Shown: positions 8,475-15,929, numbered from the stretch's first letter. The stretch is 23,300 bases of DNA from Endomicrobium sp. (GCA_031264895.1 JAISDI010000273.1:1-23300), one strand, 5' to 3'. The notes: generated from the sequence alone by a model not told the origin. Translations and numbers: made by a program.

Positions 8475-9491
8475 ATGGCAGTAAAAGTTGCAATTAACGG
8501 TTTTGGAAGAATTGGAAGATTGGCGTTTAGACAAATGTTCGGCGCAGAAGGGTATGAAGTCGTAGCTATAAACGATTTGACAAGCCCTAAAATGTTGGCT
8601 CATTTGTTGAAATACGATTCGGCTCAGGGCAGGTATGCTCTTGCCGACAAAGTAAAATCTACGGACAGCTCCATTATTGTCGACGGAAAGGAAATAACTA
8701 TTTACGCCGAAAAAGACGCAAAAGCTCTTCCTTGGGGAAAGCTTGGCGTTGACGTAGTTCTCGAATGCACGGGGTTTTATGCTTCAAAAGCAAAATCGCA
8801 GGCTCATATTGACGCAGGCGCAAAAAAAGTTGTCATTTCCGCTCCGGCAGGCGATGACCTTCCTACAGTAGTATTCAATGTTAACCATAAGATTTTAACG
8901 GCGAAAGACAATATAGTCTCAGCCGCTTCATGCACGACAAACTGTCTTGCCCCGATGGCAAAAGCTCTCAACGATTATGCAGCCGTTCAGAGCGGTATCA
9001 TGATTACGGTTCACGCCTATACCGGCGACCAGATGACCCTTGACGGCCCACACCCGAAAGGCGATTTGAGAAGAGCAAGAGCAGCGGCGGAAAATATAGT
9101 TCCCAATTCTACCGGAGCCGCAAAAGCAATCGGCTTGGTTATTCCGGAACTTAACAAAAAGCTTATCGGTTCGGCGCAGAGAGTGCCCGTAAAAACCGGT
9201 TCCAGCACTATTTTGATAGCGGTAGTAAAAGGTAAAGACATAACAAAAGATTCAATAAATGCAGTAATGAAAAAAGCTTCCGACGAGTCTTTCGGATATA
9301 CGGAAGACGAATTGGTATCTTCAGACGTAGTCGGAATAACTTACGGCTCATTGTTTGACGCTACGCAGACTTCGGTAATTAAAGTTGACGATGATACGTA
9401 TGAGGTTCAGGTTGTTTCATGGTATGACAATGAAAACAGCTATACAAGCCAGATGGTCAGAACAATTAAATATTTTGCGGAAGTTAAATAA
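8475..9491 (+). CDS. gapA: Glyceraldehyde-3-phosphate dehydrogenase, type I
   Basis: The enzyme oxidises glyceraldehyde 3-phosphate with NAD and phosphate to 1,3-bisphosphoglycerate, in cytoplasmic glycolysis. The N-terminus has the Rossmann dinucleotide motif INGFGRIGR, and the catalytic cysteine is C153 in SAASCTTNCLAP. HAYTGDQMTLDGPH and WYDNENSYTSQMVRT are also typical. I chose ATG 8475 because AGGAGG lies at 8460-8465 and the family begins here; this gives 338 aa. An upstream TTG at 8373 in the same frame would overlap the promoter and add an unrelated leader. A strong terminator follows, and pgk, the next glycolytic step, comes after it. Confidence 0.97.
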   Translation: MAVKVAINGFGRIGRLAFRQMFGAEGYEVVAINDLTSPKMLAHLLKYDSAQGRYALADKVKSTDSSIIVDGKEITIYAEKDAKALPWGKLGVDVVLECTGFYASKAKSQAHIDAGAKKVVISAPAGDDLPTVVFNVNHKILTAKDNIVSAASCTTNCLAPMAKALNDYAAVQSGIMITVHAYTGDQMTLDGPHPKGDLRRARAAAENIVPNSTGAAKAIGLVIPELNKKLIGSAQRVPVKTGSSTILIAVVKGKDITKDSINAVMKKASDESFGYTEDELVSSDVVGITYGSLFDATQTSVIKVDDDTYEVQVVSWYDNENSYTSQMVRTIKYFAEVK

Positions 9492-9526
9492 TTAAAATGT
9501 TATCTGAAAAAACATTGTTTTAATTT

Positions 9527-9569
9527 AATCGGGTTCGGCCTTTAATCTCGGCTGAACCCGATTTTTTTT
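9527..9569 (+). terminator. Rho-independent terminator after gapA
   Basis: A 14-bp stem pairs AATCGGGTTCGGCC (9527-9540) with GGCTGAACCCGATT (9550-9563), with one G-T pair and a 9-nt loop. It runs into eight Ts (9562-9569). It separates gapA from pgk, although read-through may still couple them. Confidence 0.92.
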
Positions 9570-9596
9570 AAATTCATAATAAAAAGAAGGGTAATC

Positions 9597-10847
9597 ATGA
9601 AAAAAACGCTTAAAGACATTGACGTAAAAGGCAAAAAGGTTTTAGTAAGAGTAGATTATAACGTACCGCTTGACGCCGGTCAAAATATTACCAATGACAA
9701 AAGAATAGCCGCGACGCTTCCGACGATACAATATCTTCTGGAACAAAATGCCGCTATAATTCTCATGGCGCATTTGGGCAGACCTAAAGGAAAAGCCGTT
9801 GCTGAAATGAGTTTAAAACCGGTTGCTCCTCGTTTAAGCGAACTGCTCGGAAAATCCGTCAAATTCGTCTCCGGAGACTGCATAAGCGAAGAATCCAAAA
9901 AAGCCGCCGCGGATTTAAAGCCCGGCGAAATTCTTTTACTTGAAAATCTCAGATTTCATTGCGAAGAAGAAGGCAAAAATGCCGCCGGCGAAAAAGATAA
10001 ATCCGCTATGGACGCTTTTGCAAAAGAGCTTGCTTCTATGGGCGAAGTTTTTGTGCAGGACGCTTTTGGAACCGTGCACAGAGCGCATGCTTCTACTGCC
10101 GGAGTTGTAAAATATTTGAAAGATGCCGCCGCAGGTTTTTTGGTTGAAAAAGAATTGAAATTTTTGGGCGAGGCTCTTGATAAACCGGTAAGGCCGTTTC
10201 TTGCCATTTTGGGAGGAGCAAAAGTTTCCGATAAAATAAGCGTTATAGAAAATCTTTTAAATAAAGTAAACGCGATAATTATCGGCGGAGCTATGGCATA
10301 TACTTTCCTAAAATCGCAGGGAGTAAGCACGGGCGTTTCTCTGGTTGAAGACGATAAACTAGATTTGGCGGCGGAGCTTCTCAAGAAAGCTAAAGAGAAA
10401 AAAATAGAATTTTTGCTGCCTGTAGACCACATTGTTACAAATAAAATCGATTTCGCAAATAAAGCCGTCCCTTCGGACGCCATAGTAAATATTACTGCCG
10501 ACGAGGCGATTGAAGAAGGTTTTATGGGCGTTGACGTCGGCCCCAAGTCGATCGAAAAGTTTGCCGAAGCTGTAAAATCGGCAAAAACTATAGTATGGAA
10601 CGGGCCTTTGGGAGTGTTTGAAATAGACAAATTTTCAAAAGGAACCGTAGAAATTGCCAAACTCGTCGCTGAAGCCACCGAAGAAGGCGCTACGTCGGTT
10701 GTCGGCGGCGGAGATTCCGTATCGGCGGTAAAGAAAGCCGGAGTAGATAAAAAGATTTCCCATATTTCAACGGGCGGAGGAGCTTCATTGGAATTTTTGG
10801 AAGGAAAAGAACTTCCCGGAATTGCCGCTCTTCCCGAAAAAGAATAA
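9597..10847 (+). CDS. pgk: Phosphoglycerate kinase
   Basis: Pgk moves the acyl phosphate of 1,3-bisphosphoglycerate to ADP, making ATP and 3-phosphoglycerate. It is 416 aa. The N-domain signature VLVRVDYNVPLD is at the start, followed by AHLGRPKG and LLLENLRFH. The hinge and nucleotide region includes ILGGAKVSDKI and IIGGAMAYTFLK. WNGPLGVFE and VVGGGDSVSAV finish the ATP site. AAGAAGGG lies just before ATG 9597. It directly follows gapA and catalyses the next step, with only a terminator between. Confidence 0.97.
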   Translation: MKKTLKDIDVKGKKVLVRVDYNVPLDAGQNITNDKRIAATLPTIQYLLEQNAAIILMAHLGRPKGKAVAEMSLKPVAPRLSELLGKSVKFVSGDCISEESKKAAADLKPGEILLLENLRFHCEEEGKNAAGEKDKSAMDAFAKELASMGEVFVQDAFGTVHRAHASTAGVVKYLKDAAAGFLVEKELKFLGEALDKPVRPFLAILGGAKVSDKISVIENLLNKVNAIIIGGAMAYTFLKSQGVSTGVSLVEDDKLDLAAELLKKAKEKKIEFLLPVDHIVTNKIDFANKAVPSDAIVNITADEAIEEGFMGVDVGPKSIEKFAEAVKSAKTIVWNGPLGVFEIDKFSKGTVEIAKLVAEATEEGATSVVGGGDSVSAVKKAGVDKKISHISTGGGASLEFLEGKELPGIAALPEKE

Positions 10848-10854
10848 TCGCTTA

Positions 10855-10895
10855 TTTCGGAGATGTATCGTTTTACCGACGGTGCATCTCCGAAA
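10855..10895 (+). terminator. Stable hairpin after pgk, possible terminator
   Basis: TTTCGGAGATG (10855-10865) pairs with CATCTCCGAAA (10885-10895), and the stem can extend inward by five more pairs with some wobble. No T-run follows on the + strand, so it may stabilise the pgk mRNA end or terminate weakly. Confidence 0.5.
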
Positions 10896-10952
10896 AATAC
10901 ATAACATAATATTTAGTCTTTGTCGTGCTAAAATCTCGTCTGCAAGGACTAT

Positions 10953-10982
10953 TTGACAAATAACGGAGTTTTGTTGTATAAT
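10953..10982 (+). promoter_or_regulatory. Consensus promoter for secG and probably the two tRNA genes
   Basis: TTGACA (10953-10958) and TATAAT (10977-10982) are both perfect, with an 18-bp spacer. Transcription would normally begin near 10988-10990, only a few bases before the secG ATG at 10992. No terminator is seen before the tRNAs, so they may be co-transcribed. Confidence 0.8.
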
Positions 10983-10991
10983 CACCAAATC

Positions 10992-11300
10992 ATGAATATA
11001 ATATATCACGCATTACAATTTGTACATTATTCAGTTTGCGCAGGTTTAATACTTGTCGTTCTTTTGCAGGCCGGAAAGAGCGGCGGTATGGCGGGTATCT
11101 TCGGCGGCGGCGGTTCTGATCAGATTTTTAACGCTCCTTCCGGAATGGCGTTTATAAAAAAGCTGACGGTAGCGATGGCATGTATTTTTATGTTTACCTC
11201 TTTGACTCTGACAAAAGTTTCTACAAACATGAGCATGATGTCGGTAGTAAACCAGCTTTCTAACATACCTGTTGCGGCTCCGCAGGATCCTGTCCAATAA
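10992..11300 (+). CDS. secG: Preprotein translocase subunit SecG
   Basis: SecG is the small membrane subunit that assists SecA-driven export through SecYE. The product is 102 aa. A first hydrophobic helix ends in LILVVLLQAGK, followed by the glycine-rich loop SGGMAGIFGGGGSDQIF typical of SecG. A second helix (KLTVAMACIFMFTSLTL) and a short polar tail complete it. ATG 10992 fits the family N-terminus. An in-frame TTG at 10953 is part of the -35 box and cannot be the start. There is no ribosome binding site within reach and the promoter leaves almost no leader, so the message may be leaderless. tRNA-Leu follows 11 bp later. Confidence 0.9.
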   Translation: MNIIYHALQFVHYSVCAGLILVVLLQAGKSGGMAGIFGGGGSDQIFNAPSGMAFIKKLTVAMACIFMFTSLTLTKVSTNMSMMSVVNQLSNIPVAAPQDPVQ

Positions 11301-11311
11301 ACAAAATTCAC

Positions 11312-11393
11312 GCTGGGGTGGCGGAATTGGCATACGCGCACGTTTGAGGGGCGTGTCCTTAACCGGATGCGGGTTCAAATCCCGCCCTCAGCA
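11312..11393 (+). tRNA. tRNA-Leu (GAG)
   Basis: The acceptor stem GCTGGGG pairs with CCTCAGC, with A as discriminator. The 7-nt anticodon loop TTGAGGG gives GAG, which reads CUC and CUU. A long variable arm is present, as expected for leucine, and the T-arm is GGGTTCAAATCCC. CCA is not encoded. It sits between secG and tRNA-Gly. Confidence 0.95.
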
Positions 11394-11414
11394 TTAAATA
11401 AAAATAATCTATTT

Positions 11415-11486
11415 GCGGGTGTAGTTCAGTGGTAGAACGTCTCGTTGCCAACGAGAAGGTCGTGGGTTCAAGTCCCATCGCCCGCT
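11415..11486 (+). tRNA. tRNA-Gly (GCC), likely integration site
   Basis: The acceptor stem GCGGGTG pairs with CGCCCGC, with T as discriminator. The anticodon loop TTGCCAA gives GCC for glycine, and the T-arm has GGGTTCAAGTCCC. CCA is not encoded. A tyrosine integrase reading toward it begins downstream, so its 3' half is the probable attB core kept intact by insertion. Confidence 0.95.
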
Positions 11487-11502
11487 TGTAAAGACTGGAA
11501 TG

Positions 11503-11551
11503 AACCTCGACGATAAGGGAAAAATAAATGCTTTTATCGTCGGGGTTTTTT
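11503..11551 (+). terminator. Rho-independent terminator after tRNA-Gly
   Basis: AACCTCGACGATAA (11503-11516) pairs with TTATCGTCGGGGTT (11534-11547) over 14 bp with one wobble, ending in a T-run at 11546-11551. It ends the secG-tRNA unit. On the other strand it also faces the integrase 3' end. Confidence 0.85.
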
Positions 11552-11562
11552 GTTTGGCGGGG

Positions 11563-11588
11563 TTATCTGTTGTTATCTTGTTTTATCT
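11563..11588. repeat. Three TTATCT repeats at exact 10-bp spacing
   Basis: TTATCT occurs at 11563-11568, 11573-11578 and 11583-11588, so all copies face one side of the helix. They lie between tRNA-Gly and the integrase stop, where arm-type integrase or accessory-factor sites are expected. Function inferred from position only. Confidence 0.6.
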
Positions 11589-11603
11589 AATTTGTTCATT
11601 GGC

Positions 11604-11623
11604 TGCTTACAAATTGCTTACAA
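11604..11623. repeat. Two TGCTTACAA repeats, 11 bp apart
   Basis: TGCTTACAA occurs at 11604-11612 and 11615-11623. The second copy overlaps the integrase stop codon. Together with the adjacent TTATCT set they look like recombinase arm sites of an attL region. Confidence 0.55.
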
Positions 11624-12757
11624 GGAAGTGGGCGGTTTTTTTATGTTGATTTTTATATAATCAACTACACCGAAATGTTCGTGTGGTTTGAAATCCGTGT
11701 ATACTTCTTCTGTGATTCTTGTGTTTGAATGGCCTAAGCTTTTACTTGCTATTGTTAGGCTTCCGCCGCCGTCTTTTATTCTTGTTGCGTAGGTGTGGCG
11801 GCCTGAATGGAATGAATATTCTTTTGGTTTGAAGCCTAGTCTTTTAAATAGTTTTCTTGTGTAGGAGCTTAATCCCTCTGTTGATAGCATTTCCCCGCTT
11901 TGTGTTGTAAGGAAATAGTCCGATTTTTTAGTTTGGGTTTCCCATATCTTGCGTAGGTGCGCTCTCCAAAATGGGTGTATCGGGACGTCTCTTCCGGATT
12001 TTTCGGTTTTTAAGAATTTGTTTAGCTGCTTTTTGTCTCTTATCTTTATATAGTCTATTTCTATTTCCGGATGCTCTTCTTTCCATACGAAATCTTTACA
12101 ATTCAGCGGCGCGGCTTCTCCTGAGCGCAGGCCGTGCCAAATTGCTAGGATGTGCGCTTCTCTTTGCGGGTATTGTGTGTTGTCCATTATCAATTGAATT
12201 TGTGTGTCCGTATACGGCTTTTTTTCTTGGCTGTCGGTTTCCGGGTATGTATCCACCAAATCGTAATAATTTTGCGCTAAATAGCGGTTTTTGTAGCCCC
12301 AACGCGCCATGTTTTTTAACATGCCTACTTCCCGGTTTATGCTGCTTTTTTTTAGTTTTCTGTTTGTGCCTATGCTGCCGTCGTTTTTGCGGCGGCTCAT
12401 GTAAGCGTCTAATGCGTCGTTATCAAACTGCTCGGCCAGAACTATTTCAGGGCAGACCGCTTTGAAGGTTTTCCATATCGTGTCGTCTTTGTTTAGAGTT
12501 GACGGACGTTTCTTTTTTTCTGCATAACTCTCTTTATATTCTTCGTAAAATTCCTGAATCGGTATATTCTTTTTTAGCGTTTTATTTTTATCGGCATAGT
12601 TGTTTAAAGTCATCCTTGCGCAGACTTCTTCAGCCGCTTTTTTGTCTGGGCTTATAGGTCTTGCTTTTGGAACGCGAATTTTTTCGCCTTTTTCGTTCAG
12701 TTTGTATTCGTTCCAGCCAACGTAATAAATCTTTCCTCGTTTGTATACGAATGCCAT
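11618..12757 (-). CDS. int: Tyrosine-type site-specific integrase
   Basis: The 379-aa protein should catalyse integration and excision of the element at tRNA-Gly. An N-terminal arm-type DNA-binding segment (FVYKRGKIYYVGW) precedes a core-binding SAM-like region around residues 65-160. The catalytic domain carries R211 (HGLRSGEAAPL), H317 and R320 (HSGRHTYATR), H343 (SLGHSNTRITEE) and nucleophile Y353 (VYTDF). All key residues are present, so it looks active. The start at 12757 has AAAGGAAA upstream on its strand. It is the last gene of the leftward cluster, 22 bp after the outer-membrane-type gene, and its 3' end faces the tRNA. Confidence 0.95.
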   Translation of the reverse strand: MAFVYKRGKIYYVGWNEYKLNEKGEKIRVPKARPISPDKKAAEEVCARMTLNNYADKNKTLKKNIPIQEFYEEYKESYAEKKKRPSTLNKDDTIWKTFKAVCPEIVLAEQFDNDALDAYMSRRKNDGSIGTNRKLKKSSINREVGMLKNMARWGYKNRYLAQNYYDLVDTYPETDSQEKKPYTDTQIQLIMDNTQYPQREAHILAIWHGLRSGEAAPLNCKDFVWKEEHPEIEIDYIKIRDKKQLNKFLKTEKSGRDVPIHPFWRAHLRKIWETQTKKSDYFLTTQSGEMLSTEGLSSYTRKLFKRLGFKPKEYSFHSGRHTYATRIKDGGGSLTIASKSLGHSNTRITEEVYTDFKPHEHFGVVDYIKINIKKPPTSL

Positions 12758-12779
12758 TTTTGGGTTTCCTTTGAATTTT

Positions 12780-13496
12780 TTATTTGCCTCTAGTTCTTCT
12801 TTCAGATAGAGGGTTGTTAGTATCGTTTTTTATTTTTGGGGTTTCATGAGTGAGTTTGAAACGGTAGCCGATGTTGAAGTTGAAATTCCAGTTTCTTTCT
12901 ATAATCTCTGCGACTGTTTTTACTCCGTCGACCGTTCCATCCATTGATAGTTTTGCCCAGTTTAATGAACCTGTTAATTCTACTATAACATTACCAAAAT
13001 GTATTCCCATTCCAGCCGCTACATAATATCCCGGATCTGTTTTTATATCCGGCAATGCTCTTCCGTAAATGTATTTGAAATTGTGCTGCATAAAACTCAT
13101 ACCTAATTGCCCAAGAATATATAATGATACGTCTTCTTCACTAGGCGTTATTATTTTTTTTGCCGTAAAATAAACGCTAGTGAAGCTAAATTCTGCATCA
13201 CTTTCACTCTCGTATTTTTTGCTCAGTTGTTGGTTTACTCCCATACCAAAAGCAAACGTTTTATTATATATGTAACTTTCAAGCGCAAAAGCGAAGTTTG
13301 GAAGAAGATTTCTCCACTCTCTTTCATCTAAAGAAAACGTATCGTAACCGTTGGACACGTAGCCCGTTCCATCTTCTTCCAGCGCTGACGGCAATTGCAG
13401 CGAACCTTTAATCACAATTTCAGGTTTGCCCAGCCTTGCAAATGATGACGTCGTACATACAAATAATACTGCTGCTGCTATTAATGCTTTTTTCAT
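12780..13496 (-). CDS. Predicted outer-membrane beta-barrel protein (cargo)
   Basis: A clear signal peptide, MKKALIAAAVLFVCTTSSFA, is cut near residue 20. The remaining ~218 aa alternate hydrophobic and polar residues in many short strands, such as FAFGMGVNQQ, SFTSVYFTAKK and NFNFNIGYRF. It resembles small OmpA/OmpW-size barrels, but I recognise no specific family. A polar tail follows the last strand rather than the usual terminal Phe. Its ATG overlaps the TGA of the upstream HTH gene (ATGA), so the two are co-translated. Position inside the repressor-integrase module suggests expression in the lysogen, perhaps altering the cell surface or blocking further phage. Confidence 0.6.
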   Translation of the reverse strand: MKKALIAAAVLFVCTTSSFARLGKPEIVIKGSLQLPSALEEDGTGYVSNGYDTFSLDEREWRNLLPNFAFALESYIYNKTFAFGMGVNQQLSKKYESESDAEFSFTSVYFTAKKIITPSEEDVSLYILGQLGMSFMQHNFKYIYGRALPDIKTDPGYYVAAGMGIHFGNVIVELTGSLNWAKLSMDGTVDGVKTVAEIIERNWNFNFNIGYRFKLTHETPKIKNDTNNPLSERRTRGK

Positions 13497-13903
13497 TTTA
13501 TATCCTTTGGTTTTTTATTTACAGCTATTTGTTCTTCTAATGACGCGATTTTTTCTCTTAGGAATTTGTTTTCTTCTTTTAATAAGCTATTTTCTTTCTT
13601 TAATAATTTTATTTCTTTACCGTCATTTCCTACTTTTTGGTTTGTGCCTACGATTGAATTATTGCCGGTGTTTACCGCCATATTTCTAATACTTTTAATT
13701 CCTTCAAAAAACCAAGCCAAATTTTTTTTGCTGCCTTTTGCTACCTTTCTTACGGAAGCCATAGACGGCATCCTGAAGCCTCTTTTCCAATTACTTATTA
13801 AATTTTCAGCTATTCCAAATTTTCTCGCAAATTCTCTTTGCGAATATCCGGATTCTTTTATTGCTTGTAGAATTTTATCGATAAGACTTGATTCTTTTGA
13901 CAT
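13493..13903 (-). CDS. HTH (XRE-like) regulator with C-terminal coiled coil, paralogue A
   Basis: The 136-aa protein starts at ATG 13903, with GAGG upstream; a TTG immediately before it is less likely. Residues ~7-65 form an XRE-like helix-turn-helix (SQREFARKFGIAENLISNWK). A short linker follows with AVNTGNNSIVGTNQ. The end is a heptad-rich coiled coil (LKKENSLLKEENKFLREKI) that probably oligomerises it. There is no peptidase domain of the LexA/CI type. It is homologous to the next gene upstream and 10 bp from it. A phage-type repressor role fits the divergent layout with the rightward operon. Confidence 0.75.
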   Translation of the reverse strand: MSKESSLIDKILQAIKESGYSQREFARKFGIAENLISNWKRGFRMPSMASVRKVAKGSKKNLAWFFEGIKSIRNMAVNTGNNSIVGTNQKVGNDGKEIKLLKKENSLLKEENKFLREKIASLEEQIAVNKKPKDIK

Positions 13904-13913
13904 CAAAACCTCA

Positions 13914-14282
13914 TTATTTATCTTTTTTAAGAAGCTTTTCTAATATATCTATTTTGCCTTTTAAATATGCAATCTCTTTTTCCAACTCGTTTATGCGCTC
14001 GGATGTTCCTGTACTTGCATTTCTGCCTACTGCTGAATTATCCCCTGTATTTATCGCCACGTCTTTGACGCTGCTGTCTAGGAAGTAACCCAAATTTTTT
14101 TTTGTTGCTTTTGCGATTTTTTGCAAGGTTGGTAACGATGGATTTCTATAACCTGTAATCCAATGCCCAACCATCTTTGCAGTAATACCAAGTTCCTTTG
14201 CTAATTCCCCTCTGGTTAAATCTGCATCAATAACAGCTTTCTCAATACTTTTTCCAATCGTGGTAACCATTTTTTTTGGCAT
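13914..14282 (-). CDS. HTH (XRE-like) regulator with C-terminal coiled coil, paralogue B
   Basis: The 122-aa protein has an N-terminal helix-turn-helix (TRGELAKELGITAKMVGHWI), then KNLGYFLDSSVKDVAINTGDNSAVGRN and a C-terminal coiled coil (ERINELEKEIAYLKGKIDIL). The order and the NTG-NS-VG motif match paralogue A. GGAGG lies 6 bp before ATG 14282. It is the first gene of a leftward unit B-A-barrel protein-int. A TTGACTA box sits immediately upstream (14292-14298) and resembles the boxes at the rightward promoter, which may mean autoregulation. Two regulators could act as a heteromer or as a repressor/antirepressor pair; the sequence does not decide. Confidence 0.75.
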   Translation of the reverse strand: MPKKMVTTIGKSIEKAVIDADLTRGELAKELGITAKMVGHWITGYRNPSLPTLQKIAKATKKNLGYFLDSSVKDVAINTGDNSAVGRNASTGTSERINELEKEIAYLKGKIDILEKLLKKDK

Positions 14283-14386
14283 AATACCTCCTTGACTATC
14301 ATTTGTTAGTTTTATAAAATGCTGTTGATTTTTAACCCGTACCCCCTTTTGAATTTATTTTTTTAGAAGAAAAAACTATGACTGTT

Positions 14387-14911
14387 TTAGGGCTTACTCT
14401 TTTTTGTATCGGCGTTATTGCCGGCAATATTTGCGGCGTTTTTCTTGCGTGTTGGATTTGCGATAAGTTTTTCTACAAGTAACGATAATTTATCGCAATA
14501 TTCTATTATCATCTCGTTTGTCTCGGAAATATTTACACTGCTGGCATTAATCAATACAAAGTTTATGTCGGATAAAATATTTAAAAAATACTTATACGAC
14601 TTATTTATTAAAGTATCGTCATAAAGTACATTTAAACGATAGGCGCGTATAACTTCTTGAGAGTTAGAATTTATTATTTGCATTATTTTATTTTCTGTCG
14701 GCGAAAAACTTACATATCCATGAGATTTGCTTTTTATTTTTTGAATTTCTATTAACAATTCCGTTTTGAATTGAATGAGCGAACCGATAAATTCTTGTCT
14801 TGCAGTTTTCTTTTCTTTTTTAGCTGCAAAATAATTTTGAAGCGTAATAGTAGCAAGCGATGAGGCTATTCCTAAAATAAAGCCTAAAAATAATTGAAAA
14901 TATTCAAACAT
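14387..14911 (-). CDS. Membrane-anchored protein of unknown function
   Basis: I do not recognise this 174-aa protein. Residues ~5-27 form one hydrophobic helix (FQLFLGFILGIASSLATITL). A Lys-rich stretch (AAKKEKKTAR) follows, suggesting the N-terminus is outside and the bulk cytoplasmic. The rest is mainly helical, with a basic tail. Start 14911 has AGAGG upstream on its strand. It sits between the regulator pair and a gene pointing the other way, the position in which many temperate phages carry lysogen-expressed immunity or exclusion genes. That role is inferred from location only. Confidence 0.6.
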   Translation of the reverse strand: MFEYFQLFLGFILGIASSLATITLQNYFAAKKEKKTARQEFIGSLIQFKTELLIEIQKIKSKSHGYVSFSPTENKIMQIINSNSQEVIRAYRLNVLYDDTLINKSYKYFLNILSDINFVLINASSVNISETNEMIIEYCDKLSLLVEKLIANPTRKKNAANIAGNNADTKKSKP

Positions 14912-14950
14912 GCCGAACCTCTCTAATAAATTTTTTTAAGGAGAAAGACT

Positions 14951-15166
14951 ATGGATATTGAAACCGCTGCGAGAATAGAAGAAATCGCTAAGCAAATTAG
15001 AGTTCTTTTTGAGTTAAAAAGTAAGGGTTCTTTATGTCATCAATCGATTACCGTGTCCACTGATGTATTGAAATTTAATAATTTAGATTTGAAATTCCAA
15101 AAACTTATTGAAGATGAAATCAAAGAACTGATAGAAAAATCAAAAATACTACTAAGGTACAATTAG
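14951..15166 (+). CDS. Small helical protein, unknown
   Basis: A 71-aa protein with a very good AAGGAG at 14939-14944, seven bases before the ATG. It is predicted mainly helical and charged (ETAARIEEIAKQIRVLFELK; IEDEIKELIEKSKILL). No family recognised. It is divergent from the membrane gene at 14911, with only 39 bp between the start codons, and its stop overlaps the stop of the gene coming from the right by 3 bp. As a lone + strand gene between two - strand genes it must have its own promoter or rely on antisense-direction transcription. Confidence 0.55.
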   Translation: MDIETAARIEEIAKQIRVLFELKSKGSLCHQSITVSTDVLKFNNLDLKFQKLIEDEIKELIEKSKILLRYN

Positions 15167-15846
15167 TGAGGTTTGTCTTGCATTTCTGTGATTATATTAT
15201 CGCTTCCGATTTCAAGCTCGATATAAGAAATTAAAAGCGAAATTAAATATTTTAAATCCTGCATATCTTTTTCTTCCCAAAGACGTTCGTAATGCGTTTC
15301 GTCATTACCTAACCATGCTGCGCGCTGCGCAATATTTTTAATTTTTTCATATCCAATATAAGTTTGTATACACGCACTTAGAAAAGATTTTTTTATTTCC
15401 TTTTCTTTTTGCGGATTTAATTTAATCAGGTAATCTTTGACGAGAAATTCGAGAGCTTTACGGTATCCTACGCCGGCAATATCCGGACAGTCTTCATGTT
15501 CTGCTTTTAAAGATTGGTTGTACAGCGACACAAAGTTGATGGATATATTTTTAATGATTTCACTAAACTCTTTTGTTTGGTATTGCTGCTTGGGAACGGT
15601 ACGTATGTGTTGATAAGCCGGATAATTCACATTACAGTAGCAATAATAAGATGTAATGATGAAGCCGCATTCTACATCTCTGCACTTCTGTATAAAAGCA
15701 TATATCGGGTATCTATCCTTAGTTTTGTCTGTTTTCTCTACGCGCAATAACTCAAAGGAAACTCTTTTACGGCAATGAGGACACTCGGATATGATATTGT
15801 CAACATTAAATTTAGAACCATCTCTATCTGTAACTTCTATTGTCAT
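15163..15846 (-). CDS. DUF4145-like protein with N-terminal zinc-ribbon-like segment
   Basis: The 227-aa protein begins with a Cys-rich part: ECPHCRKR, then C-x4-C in KCRDVECG, and YYCYC. A helical C-terminal region follows, containing AGVGYRKALEFLVKDYL and AAWLGNDETHYERLW. That combination is typical of DUF4145, a family seen as a stand-alone domain and attached to restriction or defence proteins. I recall a HEPN-like relationship but cannot verify it. AAAGGAGAG precedes ATG 15846. It is divergent from the early rightward promoter and convergent with the 71-aa gene. A host-defence cargo role is possible but unproven. Confidence 0.65.
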   Translation of the reverse strand: MTIEVTDRDGSKFNVDNIISECPHCRKRVSFELLRVEKTDKTKDRYPIYAFIQKCRDVECGFIITSYYCYCNVNYPAYQHIRTVPKQQYQTKEFSEIIKNISINFVSLYNQSLKAEHEDCPDIAGVGYRKALEFLVKDYLIKLNPQKEKEIKKSFLSACIQTYIGYEKIKNIAQRAAWLGNDETHYERLWEEKDMQDLKYLISLLISYIELEIGSDNIITEMQDKPH

Positions 15847-15899
15847 AACCCTCTCCTTTATTTTTTCCGTCGGGAAAATTTATTTTTTAAAAATATCTC

Positions 15900-15929
15900 T
15901 TGACAAATATGACTACCTTATGTTAGCAT
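15900..15929 (+). promoter_or_regulatory. Early rightward promoter of the element
   Basis: A perfect -35 TTGACA (15900-15905) is followed after 18 bp by TAGCAT (15924-15929, four of six). It lies upstream of the long rightward operon. TGACTAC boxes flank its -10 region. Confidence 0.55.

Noticed and set aside
9956..10678. 240-codon open frame on the - strand across pgk
   Set aside because: It is wholly inside a well-conserved gene, has no ribosome binding site and has a low-complexity Ser/Ala-rich product; it is a coding shadow.
11971..12465. 164-codon + strand open frame inside the integrase
   Set aside because: The integrase on the other strand has all catalytic residues; the opposing frame is rich in Cys, Leu and Phe with no family signal.
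14951..15846. Toxin-antitoxin pair formed by the 71-aa and DUF4145-like genes
   Set aside because: They are convergent with separate starts, not an operon, and neither matches a known toxin or antitoxin motif that I can see.
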